Shown here: positions 35,965 to 48,521 of the stretch, piece after piece
Position numbering within the stretch: the stretch's first letter is position 1
Layout of the letters: each line of letters starts with the position of its first letter
Assembly: GCF_020982545.1 (NCBI RefSeq)
Contig: NZ_JAJKLK010000019.1
Coordinates: 372,001-436,000, forward strand
Direction of reading: 5' to 3'
DNA: 64,000 nt
Origin: Streptomyces sp. MNU76
GTDB lineage: Bacteria > Actinomycetota > Actinomycetes > Streptomycetales > Streptomycetaceae
Translations under genes and position numbers: made by a program
Notes under the pieces: generated by a model
Seen by the model: the letters and a program-made list of their open reading frames with translations, nothing else
Database searches by the model: none
What the model was told of the DNA's origin: nothing

Positions 35965-36531
35965 GTGGCTTCCACGAACGACCTCAAGAACGGCCTGGTG
36001 CTCAAGCTCGAAGGCGGCCAGCTCTGGTCCGTCGTCGAGTTCCAGCACGTCAAGCCCGGCAAGGGCCCGGCCTTCGTGCGCACCAAGCTCAAGAACGTGC
36101 TCTCCGGCAAGGTCGTCGACAAGACGTTCAACGCCGGCGTCAAGGTCGAGACGGCCACTGTCGACAAGCGCGACATGCAGTTCTCCTACATGGACGGCGA
36201 GTACTTCGTCTTCATGGACATGGAGACCTACGACCAGCTCATGGTCGACCGCAAGGCCGTCGGCGACGCCGCCAACTTCCTGATCGAGGGTTTCACCGCC
36301 ACCGTCGCGCAGCACGAGGGCGAGGTGCTCTTCGTGGAGCTGCCGGCCGCCGTCGAGCTCGTCATCCAGGAGACCGAGCCGGGCGTCCAGGGCGACCGCT
36401 CCACCGGTGGCACCAAGCCCGCCATCCTGGAGACCGGCCACCAGATCCAGGTGCCGCTCTTCATCACCACCGGTGAGAAGATCAAGGTCGACACCCGCAC
36501 GAGCGACTACCTCGGCCGGGTGAACAGCTAA
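35965..36531 (+). CDS. efp: Translation elongation factor P
   Basis: Relieves ribosome stalling at polyproline. 188 aa from GTG 35965, with AGGAG at 35949-35953. The acceptor-loop tip is PGKGPAF with Lys33; domains II and III end in TRTSDYLGRVNS. No modification enzymes lie nearby. nusB follows after 2 bp. Confidence 0.97.
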   Translation: MASTNDLKNGLVLKLEGGQLWSVVEFQHVKPGKGPAFVRTKLKNVLSGKVVDKTFNAGVKVETATVDKRDMQFSYMDGEYFVFMDMETYDQLMVDRKAVGDAANFLIEGFTATVAQHEGEVLFVELPAAVELVIQETEPGVQGDRSTGGTKPAILETGHQIQVPLFITTGEKIKVDTRTSDYLGRVNS

Positions 36532-36533
36532 CC

Positions 36534-36968
36534 GTGGCTGCCCGTAACACGGCCCGCAAGCGCGCCTTCCAGATCCTCTTCGAGGGCGACCAGCGCGGGG
36601 TCGACGTCCTGACCGTCCTCGCGGACTGGATCCGGCACGCCCACAGCGACACCCGCCAACCCCCGGTCAGCGAGTACACCATGGAGCTGGTCGAGGGGTA
36701 CGCCGAGCGCGCCAAGCGGATCGACGAGTTGATCGCGCAGTACTCGGTGGGGTGGACGCTCGACCGGATGCCGGTGGTGGACCGCAACATCCTGCGGCTC
36801 GGCGCGTACGAGCTGATCTGGGTCGACGCCACTCCGGACGCGGTGGTGCTGGACGAGATGGTGCAGCTGGCGAAGGAGTTCTCCACGGACGACTCACCGT
36901 CGTTCGTGAACGGGCTGCTCGGCCGGTTGAAGGACCTCAAGCCTTCGCTCCGCCGGGAAGGCGAGTAG
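36534..36968 (+). CDS. nusB: Transcription antitermination factor NusB
   Basis: Binds boxA RNA with NusE/S10 in rRNA antitermination. 144 aa from GTG 36534, only 2 bp after efp. The all-helical NusB fold begins ARNTARKRAFQILFEGDQRG and contains LDRMPVVDRNILRLGAYELIW, a family signature. Confidence 0.96.
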   Translation: MAARNTARKRAFQILFEGDQRGVDVLTVLADWIRHAHSDTRQPPVSEYTMELVEGYAERAKRIDELIAQYSVGWTLDRMPVVDRNILRLGAYELIWVDATPDAVVLDEMVQLAKEFSTDDSPSFVNGLLGRLKDLKPSLRREGE

Positions 36969-37030
36969 GTAGGAAACGGGGAGCGCCGTCGGGGTGCTGT
37001 GCGGAGTCGGCTGCGGGTGGTCCGTGGCCG

Positions 37031-37075
37031 GTCGCGCAGTTCCCCGCGCCCCCCTTTCGGGGCGCTGCCCCGCTC
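37031..37075. repeat. Copy of dispersed intergenic repeat after nusB
   Basis: Contains TCGCGCAGTTCCCC (37032-37045), followed by a C-rich stretch and GGGGCGCTGCCCC. Same core as the palindrome at 1838-1958, opposite orientation to the copies at 11.17 and 34.67 kb. Confidence 0.7.
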
Positions 37076-37109
37076 CTCGGTGACCACGCACCGTACGACA
37101 AGCACAAAA

Positions 37110-37155
37110 GCCGCCGGGGTGGCCCGAACCCATCGGTTCGAGGCACCCCGGCGGC
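37110..37155. terminator. Convergent terminator between nusB and bldD
   Basis: GCCGCCGGGGTG (37110-37121) pairs with CACCCCGGCGGC (37144-37155), with an inner CCGAACC/GGTTCG stem. AAAA precedes it on the plus strand, so read from bldD the stem is followed by a T-run. Confidence 0.8.
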
Positions 37156-37181
37156 ACGTTTCTGCTGGTATTTCCCGGAGG

Positions 37182-37682
37182 TCAGTTGTCCTCGTGGGAG
37201 ACGGCGCGGCGCGCGTCCGCGTCCAGGACGCCCCAGCTGATCAGCTGCTCGGTGAGGACCGAGGGGGACTGGTCGTAGATGACGGCGAGTGTGCGCAGGT
37301 CGTCCTGGCGGATCGAGAGCACCTTGCCGTTGTAGTCACCGCGCTGGGACTGGATCGTCGCCGCGTAACGCTGCAGCGGGCCCGCCTTCTCGGCCGGCAC
37401 GTGCGCCAGGCGCTCCAGGTCCAGGACGAGCTTCGGCGGCGGCTCGGCGGCGCCACCAGGGGTCGTGCCAGGAAGCAGCTCCTGCACGGGAACCCCGTAG
37501 AAGTCCGCCAGCTCCGCGAGGCGCTGCACGGTGACGGCGCGGTCGCCGCGCTCGTACGAACCGACCACGACCGCCTTCCAGCGTCCCTGGGACTTCTCCT
37601 CGACACCGTGGAGGGATAGGCCCTGCTGGGTGCGGATGGCCCGGAGCTTGGCCCCGAGCTGTTTGGCGTATTCGCTGGACAT
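37182..37682 (-). CDS. bldD: Developmental master repressor BldD
   Basis: Cyclic-di-GMP-responsive repressor that blocks sporulation genes during vegetative growth in Streptomyces. 166 aa from ATG at 37682 on the minus strand (GGGGAG upstream). N-terminal HTH of the XRE type (about 8-66, with WKAVVVGSYERGDRAVTVQRLAELAD). The C-terminal ligand signature RGD-x8-RQDD is complete: RGD at 114-116 and RQDD at 125-128. Its promoter carries a BldD-box (see below), so autoregulation is expected. Confidence 0.97.
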   Translation of the reverse strand: MSSEYAKQLGAKLRAIRTQQGLSLHGVEEKSQGRWKAVVVGSYERGDRAVTVQRLAELADFYGVPVQELLPGTTPGGAAEPPPKLVLDLERLAHVPAEKAGPLQRYAATIQSQRGDYNGKVLSIRQDDLRTLAVIYDQSPSVLTEQLISWGVLDADARRAVSHEDN

Positions 37683-37703
37683 ATAGCTCCCCGGACGAAG
37701 GCT

Positions 37704-37714
37704 GGTGACTCACT
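37704..37714 (-). promoter_or_regulatory. BldD operator in the bldD promoter region
   Basis: On the minus strand this reads AGTGAGTCACC, matching the established BldD consensus AGTGA-(n)-TCACC with a 1-nt gap. It lies just downstream of the -10 box, over the likely transcription start, a good position for autorepression. Confidence 0.7.
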
Positions 37715-37717
37715 GTG

Positions 37718-37747
37718 AGGTTACGCAGCGTGACTCTGCCCCGTCAA
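37718..37747 (-). promoter_or_regulatory. bldD promoter
   Basis: On the minus strand TTGACG (37747-37742), an 18-bp spacer, then TAACCT (37723-37718). A good HrdB-type promoter about 35 bp before the bldD ATG. Confidence 0.7.
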
Positions 37748-37865
37748 GCCGAACGGTCCGGACCGACTCTTCCGTGGCAACCGCGTTCCCTTGGGCCAGG
37801 GGGGTGATCAGGGGCGTTGCAGGGGCCTGCTAACGTTGACTGCGCAAATCCGACGTCCTTTAAGG

Positions 37866-37891
37866 TCCGTCCCGTGAGGCGGAGAAGGAGG
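37866..37891 (+). promoter_or_regulatory. PyrR-binding stem-loop at the pyrR ribosome-binding site
   Basis: TCCG-T-CC-CGTGA-GG-CGGA (37866-37883) has the form of the PyrR-binding loop: a bulged base in the stem and a GTGA-type loop followed by GG. The Shine-Dalgarno GAAGGAGG (37884-37891) follows at once. PyrR-UMP binding would hide the ribosome site, the translational mode known in actinobacteria. Confidence 0.7.
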
Positions 37892-37901
37892 TCCGTTTCG
37901 T

Positions 37902-38495
37902 ATGGACACGCACGACCCGCAGCACCTGCCCCAGGACGCGCCGTCGTCCGATGCGCGGCCCGTTCTCGAAGGCCCCGACATCGCGCGCGTACTGACCCGC
38001 ATCGCCCACGAGATCGTCGAACGCGCCAAGGGCGCCGACGACGTGGTGCTCCTCGGCATCCCGACCAGGGGCGTCTTCCTCGCGCAGCGGCTCGCCGCCA
38101 AGCTCGCGGAGATCACCGACCGCAAGATCCCGGTCGGCTCGCTCGACATCACCATGTACCGCGACGACCTGCGCATGCACCCGCCGCGTGCGCTGGCCCG
38201 CACCGAGATCCCCGGTGACGGCATCGACGGCCGCCTGGTGGTCCTCGTCGACGACGTGCTCTTCTCAGGCCGCACGATCCGCGCTGCGCTCGACGCGCTG
38301 AACGACATCGGCCGCCCGCGCGCCGTCCAGCTCGCGGTCCTCGTCGACCGGGGCCACCGCGAACTGCCCATCCGCGCCGACTACGTCGGCAAGAACCTCC
38401 CCACGTCGCTGCGGGAGACGGTCAAGGTCCAGCTCGCCGAGGAAGACGGTCGGGACACCGTCCTGCTCGGTGAGAAGCGGACCGCCCAGCAGTAG
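37902..38495 (+). CDS. pyrR: Bifunctional pyr operon regulator/uracil phosphoribosyltransferase PyrR
   Basis: RNA-binding repressor of the pyr operon with weak UPRTase activity. 197 aa from ATG 37902 with a strong GAAGGAGG site. The PRPP motif is LVVLVDDVLFSGRTIRAA; other family segments are GIPTRGVFLA and DITMYRDDL. First gene of the pyrimidine operon, divergent from bldD. Confidence 0.96.
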   Translation: MDTHDPQHLPQDAPSSDARPVLEGPDIARVLTRIAHEIVERAKGADDVVLLGIPTRGVFLAQRLAAKLAEITDRKIPVGSLDITMYRDDLRMHPPRALARTEIPGDGIDGRLVVLVDDVLFSGRTIRAALDALNDIGRPRAVQLAVLVDRGHRELPIRADYVGKNLPTSLRETVKVQLAEEDGRDTVLLGEKRTAQQ

Positions 38496-38584
38496 CACGC
38501 GCGCGTGCGGCCTGGTGCCGTACGTCTCCTCGCGATGCCCCTGACTGCCCGTAATCTCCCGAACTGCCTTACGGAGCCTGAAAG

Positions 38585-39565
<981 letters not shown>

Positions 39566-39568
39566 GAC

Positions 39569-40855
39569 ATGAGCAAGATCCTGATCCGCGGTGCGAAGGT
39601 GCTGGGCGGCGAGCCGCAGGACGTCCTGATCGACGGCGAGATCATCGCGGAGATCGGTACCGGGCTGTCCGCCGAGGACGCCCAGGTCGTCGAGGCCGAC
39701 GGCAAGGTGCTCCTGCCGGGCCTGGTCGACCTGCACACCCATCTGCGCGAGCCCGGCCGCGAGGACTCCGAGACCGTGCTGACCGGCACGCGCGCGGCGG
39801 CCTCCGGCGGCTACACGGCCGTCTTCGCCATGGCCAACACCTTCCCGGTCGCCGACACCGCCGGCGTGGTCGAGCAGGTCTACCGGCTCGGGCAGGAGCA
39901 CGGCTACTGCGACGTGCAGCCCATCGGCGCCGTCACCGTCGGCCTGGAGGGCAAGAAGCTCGCCGAGCTGGGCGCGATGCACGAGTCGGCCGCCGGTGTC
40001 ACCGTCTTCTCGGACGACGGCAAATGCGTCGACGACGCGGTGATCATGCGCCGGGCCCTGGAGTACGTGAAGGCCTTCGGCGGCGTCGTCGCCCAGCACG
40101 CGCAGGAGCCCCGGCTGACCGAGGGCGCCCAGATGAACGAGGGCGTCGTCTCCGCCGAGCTGGGCCTCGGCGGCTGGCCCGCGGTGGCCGAGGAGTCGAT
40201 CATCGCCCGGGACGTCCTGCTCGCCGAGCACGTCGGCTCCCGCGTCCACATCTGCCACCTCTCGACCGCCGGGTCCGTCGAGATCGTCCGCTGGGCCAAG
40301 TCCCGGGGCATCGACGTCACCGCCGAGGTCACCCCGCACCACCTCCTCCTCACCGACGAGCTGGTGCGGTCGTACAACCCGGTGTACAAGGTCAACCCGC
40401 CGCTGCGCACGGAGCGCGACGTGCTGGCCCTGCGCGAGGCGCTCGCCGACGGCACGATCGACATCGTCGCCACCGACCACGCCCCGCACCCGCACGAGGA
40501 CAAGGACTGCGAGTGGGCCGCGGCGGCCATGGGCATGGTCGGCCTGGAGACCGCCCTGTCGGTGGTCCAGGAGACGATGGTCACCACCGGTCTGCTCGAC
40601 TGGGCCGGCGTCGCGGACCGTATGTCGTTCAAGCCCGCGAGGATCGGCCGGGCGACCGGTCACGGACGTCCCGTCTCGGCAGGTGAGCCCGCCAACCTCA
40701 CGCTCGTCGACACGGCATACCGTGGGTCGGTGGACCCCGCGGGCTTCGCCTCGCGCAGCCGCAACACCCCCTACGAGGGCCGCGAGCTGCCGGGCCGTGT
40801 CACGCACACGTGGCTGCGGGGCAAGGCCACGCTCGTCGACGGGAAGCTCACGTGA
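39569..40855 (+). CDS. pyrC: Dihydroorotase (class I)
   Basis: Cyclises carbamoyl-aspartate to dihydroorotate at a zinc site. 428 aa from ATG 39569. Metal ligands His56 and His58 in VDLHTHLREPG; the later TDHAPHPHEDK motif holds the catalytic Asp. The stop overlaps the next gene (GTGA). Confidence 0.97.
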   Translation: MSKILIRGAKVLGGEPQDVLIDGEIIAEIGTGLSAEDAQVVEADGKVLLPGLVDLHTHLREPGREDSETVLTGTRAAASGGYTAVFAMANTFPVADTAGVVEQVYRLGQEHGYCDVQPIGAVTVGLEGKKLAELGAMHESAAGVTVFSDDGKCVDDAVIMRRALEYVKAFGGVVAQHAQEPRLTEGAQMNEGVVSAELGLGGWPAVAEESIIARDVLLAEHVGSRVHICHLSTAGSVEIVRWAKSRGIDVTAEVTPHHLLLTDELVRSYNPVYKVNPPLRTERDVLALREALADGTIDIVATDHAPHPHEDKDCEWAAAAMGMVGLETALSVVQETMVTTGLLDWAGVADRMSFKPARIGRATGHGRPVSAGEPANLTLVDTAYRGSVDPAGFASRSRNTPYEGRELPGRVTHTWLRGKATLVDGKLT

Positions 40856-41418
40856 CACCTGTAATTCTGCTGGCCGCGCAGAAGGAGTCGGCCGAGGTCA
40901 CCGACTGGGCCGCGCGCATCGGCTGGGTCGTCGGACTCGCCCTCTTCGTCGCGCTCGTGTACTGGCTGATGCGCGAGGGCTGGAAGTGGCGCGGCACGCT
41001 CCAGAGCGATCTGCCCGAGTTGCTCACCGCGCCGGACGAGCCGGGCGAGGCCAGACTGAGCATGAGCGGCAGGTACCACGGCTCCACCACCGCCGGGCAG
41101 TGGCTCGACCGCATCGTGGCGCACGGCCTGGGCACCCGCAGCCGGGTCGAGCTGACGCTGACGGACGCGGGCCTGGACGTCGTACGCCCGGGAGCGACGG
41201 ACTTCTTCGTCCCGGTCGCGGCGCTGCGCGAGGCCCGGCTCGACAAGGGCATCGCCGGGAAGGTCCTCACCGAGGGCGGCCTGCTGGTCGTCACCTGGGA
41301 GCACGGCGGCAAGCTGCTCGACTCCGGGTTCCGCTCCGACCGCGCGGCCGAGCACAACGAGTGGGTCGAGACCCTGAACCAGATGATCAACAAGACGGAA
41401 ACGGAAGGCGCACGATGA
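40852..41418 (+). CDS. Membrane protein of unknown function inside the pyr operon
   Basis: 188 aa from GTG 40852, overlapping pyrC by 4 bp and carA by 4 bp. It has one transmembrane helix (about 20-41, IGWVVGLALFVALVYWLM) and a cytoplasmic PH-like beta domain (SRVELTLTDAGLDVVRPGATDFFVPVAALREARL). No catalytic motif. It is conserved at this place in Streptomyces pyr operons; its strict coupling suggests co-regulation with pyrimidine synthesis, but its role is unknown to me. Confidence 0.85.
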   Translation: MTPVILLAAQKESAEVTDWAARIGWVVGLALFVALVYWLMREGWKWRGTLQSDLPELLTAPDEPGEARLSMSGRYHGSTTAGQWLDRIVAHGLGTRSRVELTLTDAGLDVVRPGATDFFVPVAALREARLDKGIAGKVLTEGGLLVVTWEHGGKLLDSGFRSDRAAEHNEWVETLNQMINKTETEGAR

Positions 41419-42564
41419 CGACCTCCACTCAGGGGAACGCCTCGCAGAGAAAAGGGGCGCTTCCCGCCGTACTCGTCCTGGAGGACGGCCGGATGTTCCG
41501 CGGCCGTGCCTACGGGGCCGTGGGGGTGACCTTCGGCGAGGCCGTGTTCTCCACCGGGATGACCGGCTACCAGGAGACCCTCACCGACCCGTCGTACCAC
41601 CGCCAGGTCGTCGTCATGACCGCCCCGCACGTCGGCAACACCGGCGTCAACGACGAGGACTCCGAGTCGAAGAAGATCTGGGTCTCCGGCTATGTCGTCC
41701 GCGACCCCGCGCGCGTGCCGTCCAACTGGCGCGCCCGGCGCTCCCTGGACGACGAACTGCGCACCCAGGGCGTCGTCGGCATCTCCGGCATCGACACCCG
41801 CGCCCTCACCCGCCACCTCCGTGAGCGCGGCGCCATGCGCGTCGGCATCTTCTCCGGCAACGCGCTGCCCGATGCGGGCGTCATGCTCACCGAGGTCCGC
41901 GAGGCCCCCGAGATGAAGGGCGCGAACCTCTCGGCCGAGGTCGCCACCAAGGAGACGTACGTCGTCCCCGCGATCGGCACCAAGAAGTTCACCGTCGCCG
42001 CCGTCGACCTCGGCATCAAGGGCATGACCCCGCACCGCATGGCCGAGCGCGGCATCGAGGTGCACGTGCTCCCGGCCACCGCCACGGCCGAGGATGTGTA
42101 CGCCGTGAACCCCGACGGCGTGTTCTTCTCCAACGGCCCCGGTGACCCGGCCACCGCCGACCACCCGGTCTCCGTCATGCAGGCGGTCCTGGAGCGGGGC
42201 ACCCCGCTCTTCGGCATCTGCTTCGGCAACCAGATCCTGGGCCGCGCGCTCGGCTTCGGCACCTACAAGCTGAAGTACGGCCACCGCGGCATCAACCAGC
42301 CGGTGCAGGACCGTACGACCGGCAAGGTCGAGGTCACCGCGCACAACCACGGCTTCGCCGTCGACGCGCCGCTCGACCAGGTCTCCGAGACCCCCTTCGG
42401 CCGCGCCGAGGTCTCCCACGTGTGCCTCAACGACAACGTGGTGGAGGGGCTCCAGCTCCTCGACCGGCCGGCGTTCAGCGTCCAGTACCACCCCGAAGCG
42501 GCAGCGGGCCCGCACGACGCCGCCTACCTGTTCGACCGCTTCGTATCCCTGATGGAGGGCCAGC

Positions 42565-42572
<8 letters not shown>
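41415..42572 (+). CDS. carA: Carbamoyl-phosphate synthase small (glutaminase) subunit
   Basis: Supplies ammonia from glutamine to CarB. 385 aa from ATG 41415. Triad: nucleophile Cys269 in FGICFGNQ and the C-terminal HPEAAAGP. Feeds both pyrimidine and arginine pathways. Overlaps carB by 8 bp. Confidence 0.97.
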
Positions 42573-45873
<3,301 letters not shown>

Positions 45874-45877
45874 CAGC

Positions 45878-45915
45878 CGACGAGGGGGACACCGGAAACG
45901 GTGTCCCCCTCGTCG
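45878..45915 (+). terminator. 17-bp GAAA-loop hairpin between carB and pyrD
   Basis: 45878-45894 with 45899-45915, perfect, loop GAAA (45895-45898). It starts 4 bp after the carB stop, and the pyrD Shine-Dalgarno GAGG (45917-45920) follows at once. It may be an internal attenuator or an RNA-stability element rather than a full terminator. Confidence 0.6.
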
Positions 45916-45928
45916 TGAGGACACCACC

Positions 45929-47035
45929 ATGTACAAGCTCTTCTTCCGTCTGGTCTTCACCCGGATGGACCCGGAGGAGGCCCACCAGCTGGCCTTCCGC
46001 TGGATCCGTCTCGCCTCCCGCGTCCCCGTGCTGCGCACCTTCCTGGCGGCGGCGCTCGCGCCCCGCTACGAGGAACTGCGCACCGAGGCCTTCGGGCTGC
46101 GGATGCACGGCCCCTTCGGACTCGCCGCCGGCTTCGACAAGAACGCGATCGCCATCGACGGGATGTCGATGCTCGGCTTCGACCACGTCGAGATCGGCAC
46201 GGTGACCGGCGAGGGCCAGCCCGGCAACCCCAAGAAGCGGCTGTTCCGCCTGGTCGCCGACCGCGCGCTGATCAACCGCATGGGCTTCAACAACGAGGGC
46301 TCGCTCGCCGTCGCCGCCCGCCTGGCCTCCCGCACGCCTGTCTTCAGGACGGTCGTCGGCGTCAACATCGGCAAGACCAAGGTCGTCCCGGAGGACGAGG
46401 CCGTCGGGGACTACGTGAAATCCACCGAGCGCCTCGCCCCGTACGCCGACTACCTCGTCGTCAACGTCTCCTCGCCCAACACGCCCGGCCTGCGCAACCT
46501 CCAGGCCACCGAGGCGCTGCGACCGCTGCTGACCGCCGTCCGCGAGGCCGCCGACCGCACGGTCCGCACCCGCCGCGTCCCGCTCCTTGTGAAGATCGCG
46601 CCGGACCTCGCCGACGAGGACATCGACGCCGTCGCCGACCTCGCCGTGGAGCTGGGCCTGGACGGGATCATCGCCACGAACACCACCATCGCGCGCGAGG
46701 GACTCGGCCTCACCTCCGCACCCTCCCTCGTGAAGGAGACGGGCGGCCTCTCCGGCGCCCCCGTCAAGACCCGCTCCCTCGCGGTCCTGCGGCGCCTCTA
46801 CGCGCGCGTGGGCGACCGGATCACCCTGGTGGGCGTCGGTGGCATCGAGAACGCCGAGGACGCCTGGGAGCGCATCCTGGCGGGCGCCACCCTGATCCAG
46901 GGCTACAGCGCCTTCGTCTACCAGGGGCCCTTCTGGAGCCGCACCCTCCACAAGGGGCTCGCCGCGCGGCTGCGCACGAGCCCGTACGCCACCCTCGCCG
47001 ACGCGGTCGGCGCCGACGTGAGGAAGACGGTATGA
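45929..47035 (+). CDS. pyrD: Dihydroorotate dehydrogenase, class 2 (quinone-linked)
   Basis: 368 aa from ATG 45929. Oxidises dihydroorotate with FMN and passes electrons to menaquinone at the membrane. The N-terminal helical extension (MYKLFFRLVFTRMDPEEAHQLAF) is the class 2 membrane-docking part; FMN/substrate segments are AAGFDKNA, NRMGFNNEG, VNVSSPNTPGLR and TNTTI. Stop overlaps pyrF. Confidence 0.96.
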   Translation: MYKLFFRLVFTRMDPEEAHQLAFRWIRLASRVPVLRTFLAAALAPRYEELRTEAFGLRMHGPFGLAAGFDKNAIAIDGMSMLGFDHVEIGTVTGEGQPGNPKKRLFRLVADRALINRMGFNNEGSLAVAARLASRTPVFRTVVGVNIGKTKVVPEDEAVGDYVKSTERLAPYADYLVVNVSSPNTPGLRNLQATEALRPLLTAVREAADRTVRTRRVPLLVKIAPDLADEDIDAVADLAVELGLDGIIATNTTIAREGLGLTSAPSLVKETGGLSGAPVKTRSLAVLRRLYARVGDRITLVGVGGIENAEDAWERILAGATLIQGYSAFVYQGPFWSRTLHKGLAARLRTSPYATLADAVGADVRKTV

Positions 47036-47883
47036 CCGAGCCCTTCGGCGCACGGCTGCGCCGAGCCATGGACGAACGCGGGCCGCTCTGCGTCGGCATC
47101 GACCCGCACGCCTCCCTGCTCGCCGACTGGGGCCTGAACGACGACGTCGCGGGCCTGGAGCACTTCAGCCGCACGGTCGTGGAGGCGCTGGCCGACCGGG
47201 TCGCCGTCCTCAAGCCGCAGAGCGCGTTCTTCGAGCGCTTCGGGTCGCGCGGCGTCGCCGTACTGGAGAAGTCGGTGGCCGAGGCGCGGGCGGCGGGCGC
47301 GCTGGTCGTCATGGACGCCAAACGCGGCGACATCGGCTCCACCATGGCCGCGTACGCCGAGACCTTTTTGCACAAGGACGCGCCCCTCTTCTCGGACGCG
47401 CTGACGGTCTCGCCCTACCTGGGCTACGGCTCGCTGAAGCCCGCCGTGGAGCTGGCGCGCGAGAACGGGGCCGGACTGTTCGTGCTGGCGCTGACCTCCA
47501 ACCCGGAGGGCGGCGAGGTGCAGCACGCGGTCCGCAGCGACGGCCGCAACGTCGGTGCGACCATGCTGGCGCACCTGGCCGCCGAGAACGCGGGAGAGGC
47601 GCCCCTGGGGTCCTTCGGGGCCGTCGTCGGCGCCACGCTGGGTGACCTGTCGTCGTACGACCTGAACATCGGTGGACCCCTCCTCGCGCCGGGGATCGGG
47701 GCGCAGGGGGCCATGCCGGCCGATCTTCCGGCGGTCTTCGGGTCCGCCGTGGGCCATGTGGTCCCGAACGTCAGTCGGGGTGTCCTTCGTCACGGTCGCG
47801 ACATCGTCGCGCTGCGTGACGCCTCGGATCGTTTCGCGGACGAGATCCGCACCGCGACGGCGACCGTCGGAGACCTCCGATGA
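47032..47883 (+). CDS. pyrF: Orotidine 5'-phosphate decarboxylase (type 2)
   Basis: Last step to UMP. 283 aa from ATG 47032, overlapping pyrD by 4 bp. Catalytic Lys/Asp in VMDAKRGDIGSTM; length is that of the longer type 2 family. End of the pyr operon. A TTGAG/CTCAA pair (47911-47915 with 47928-47932) lies in an AT-richer spot just downstream. Confidence 0.96.
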   Translation: MTEPFGARLRRAMDERGPLCVGIDPHASLLADWGLNDDVAGLEHFSRTVVEALADRVAVLKPQSAFFERFGSRGVAVLEKSVAEARAAGALVVMDAKRGDIGSTMAAYAETFLHKDAPLFSDALTVSPYLGYGSLKPAVELARENGAGLFVLALTSNPEGGEVQHAVRSDGRNVGATMLAHLAAENAGEAPLGSFGAVVGATLGDLSSYDLNIGGPLLAPGIGAQGAMPADLPAVFGSAVGHVVPNVSRGVLRHGRDIVALRDASDRFADEIRTATATVGDLR

Positions 47884-48137
47884 GTGCTTGAGGGGCCGTT
47901 ACCGGACGCCTTGAGTCTGAATACATTCTCAAATCCGGGGCGATATGCCTGTTATGTCCGACTCCAGGGAGGCTGACCAGGACTTTTCCGCTGTTCTCGC
48001 TGACTCTGGCGGAGTTGGCCGCTAGTCTCCGAGCAGGGTGAACGGGCGAGCGTGTTGCTCGTGGCACCCCAGGTGTGGGGCGACTAGGTTCCTCACCGGT
48101 CCGTATCCGACAGTTCGACATCCGAGGTGACGTAGGC
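47884..48137 (+). promoter_or_regulatory. Promoter and leader region of the IHF gene
   Basis: 254 bp without a gene. The best promoter candidate is CTGACT (48000-48005), a 17-bp spacer and TAGTCT (48023-48028). A second -10-like TAGGTT is at 48085-48090, and a CCCC/GGGG hairpin lies near 48067-48080. AT-richer than the surroundings in its first 60 bp. Confidence 0.4.
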
Positions 48138-48461
48138 GTGGCTCTTCCGCCCCTTACCCCTGAACAGCGCGCAGCCGCGCTCGAAAAGGCCGCCGCGGCT
48201 CGCCGGGAGCGGGCCGAGGTCAAGAATCGACTCAAGCACTCCGGCGCCTCCCTGCACGAGGTCATCAAGCAGGGCCAGGAGAACGACGTCATCGGCAAGA
48301 TGAAGGTCTCCGCCCTGCTCGAGTCCCTGCCGGGCGTGGGCAAGGTCCGCGCCAAGCAGATCATGGAGCGACTCGGCATCTCCGAGAGCCGTCGTGTACG
48401 CGGCCTCGGTTCCAACCAGATCGCTTCCCTGGAGCGTGAGTTCGGCAGCACAGGTTCCTGA
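48138..48461 (+). CDS. sihf: Actinobacterial integration host factor (sIHF/mIHF)
   Basis: Small nucleoid-associated DNA-binding protein that bends DNA and affects development and antibiotic production in Streptomyces. 107 aa from GTG 48138 with CGAGGTG upstream; the frame extends further but only this start has a good site. Long N-terminal helix (EQRAAALEKAAAARRERAEVKNRLK) and a helix-two-turn-helix domain with LPGVGKVRAKQIMERLGI and GLGSNQ, both DNA contacts in the known structure. Confidence 0.95.
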   Translation: MALPPLTPEQRAAALEKAAAARRERAEVKNRLKHSGASLHEVIKQGQENDVIGKMKVSALLESLPGVGKVRAKQIMERLGISESRRVRGLGSNQIASLEREFGSTGS

Positions 48462-48502
48462 TCCCGCCCCCTGGCGGGAAGGGAGTCCCGGGCACTCCGG
48501 GA
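48462..48502 (+). terminator. Two tandem hairpins between ihf and gmk
   Basis: TCCCGCC-CCCT-GGCGGGA (48462-48479) and TCCCGG-GCACT-CCGGGA (48486-48502). Confidence 0.55.
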
Positions 48503-48521
48503 TTGCTGGAATAATCGCTGC

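Noticed and set aside
37836..37864. TTGACT-17-TTTAAG as the pyr promoter
   Set aside because: The -10 is poor and the start would fall inside the PyrR stem-loop; TAACGT at 37831-37836 is a better -10 but lacks a good -35.
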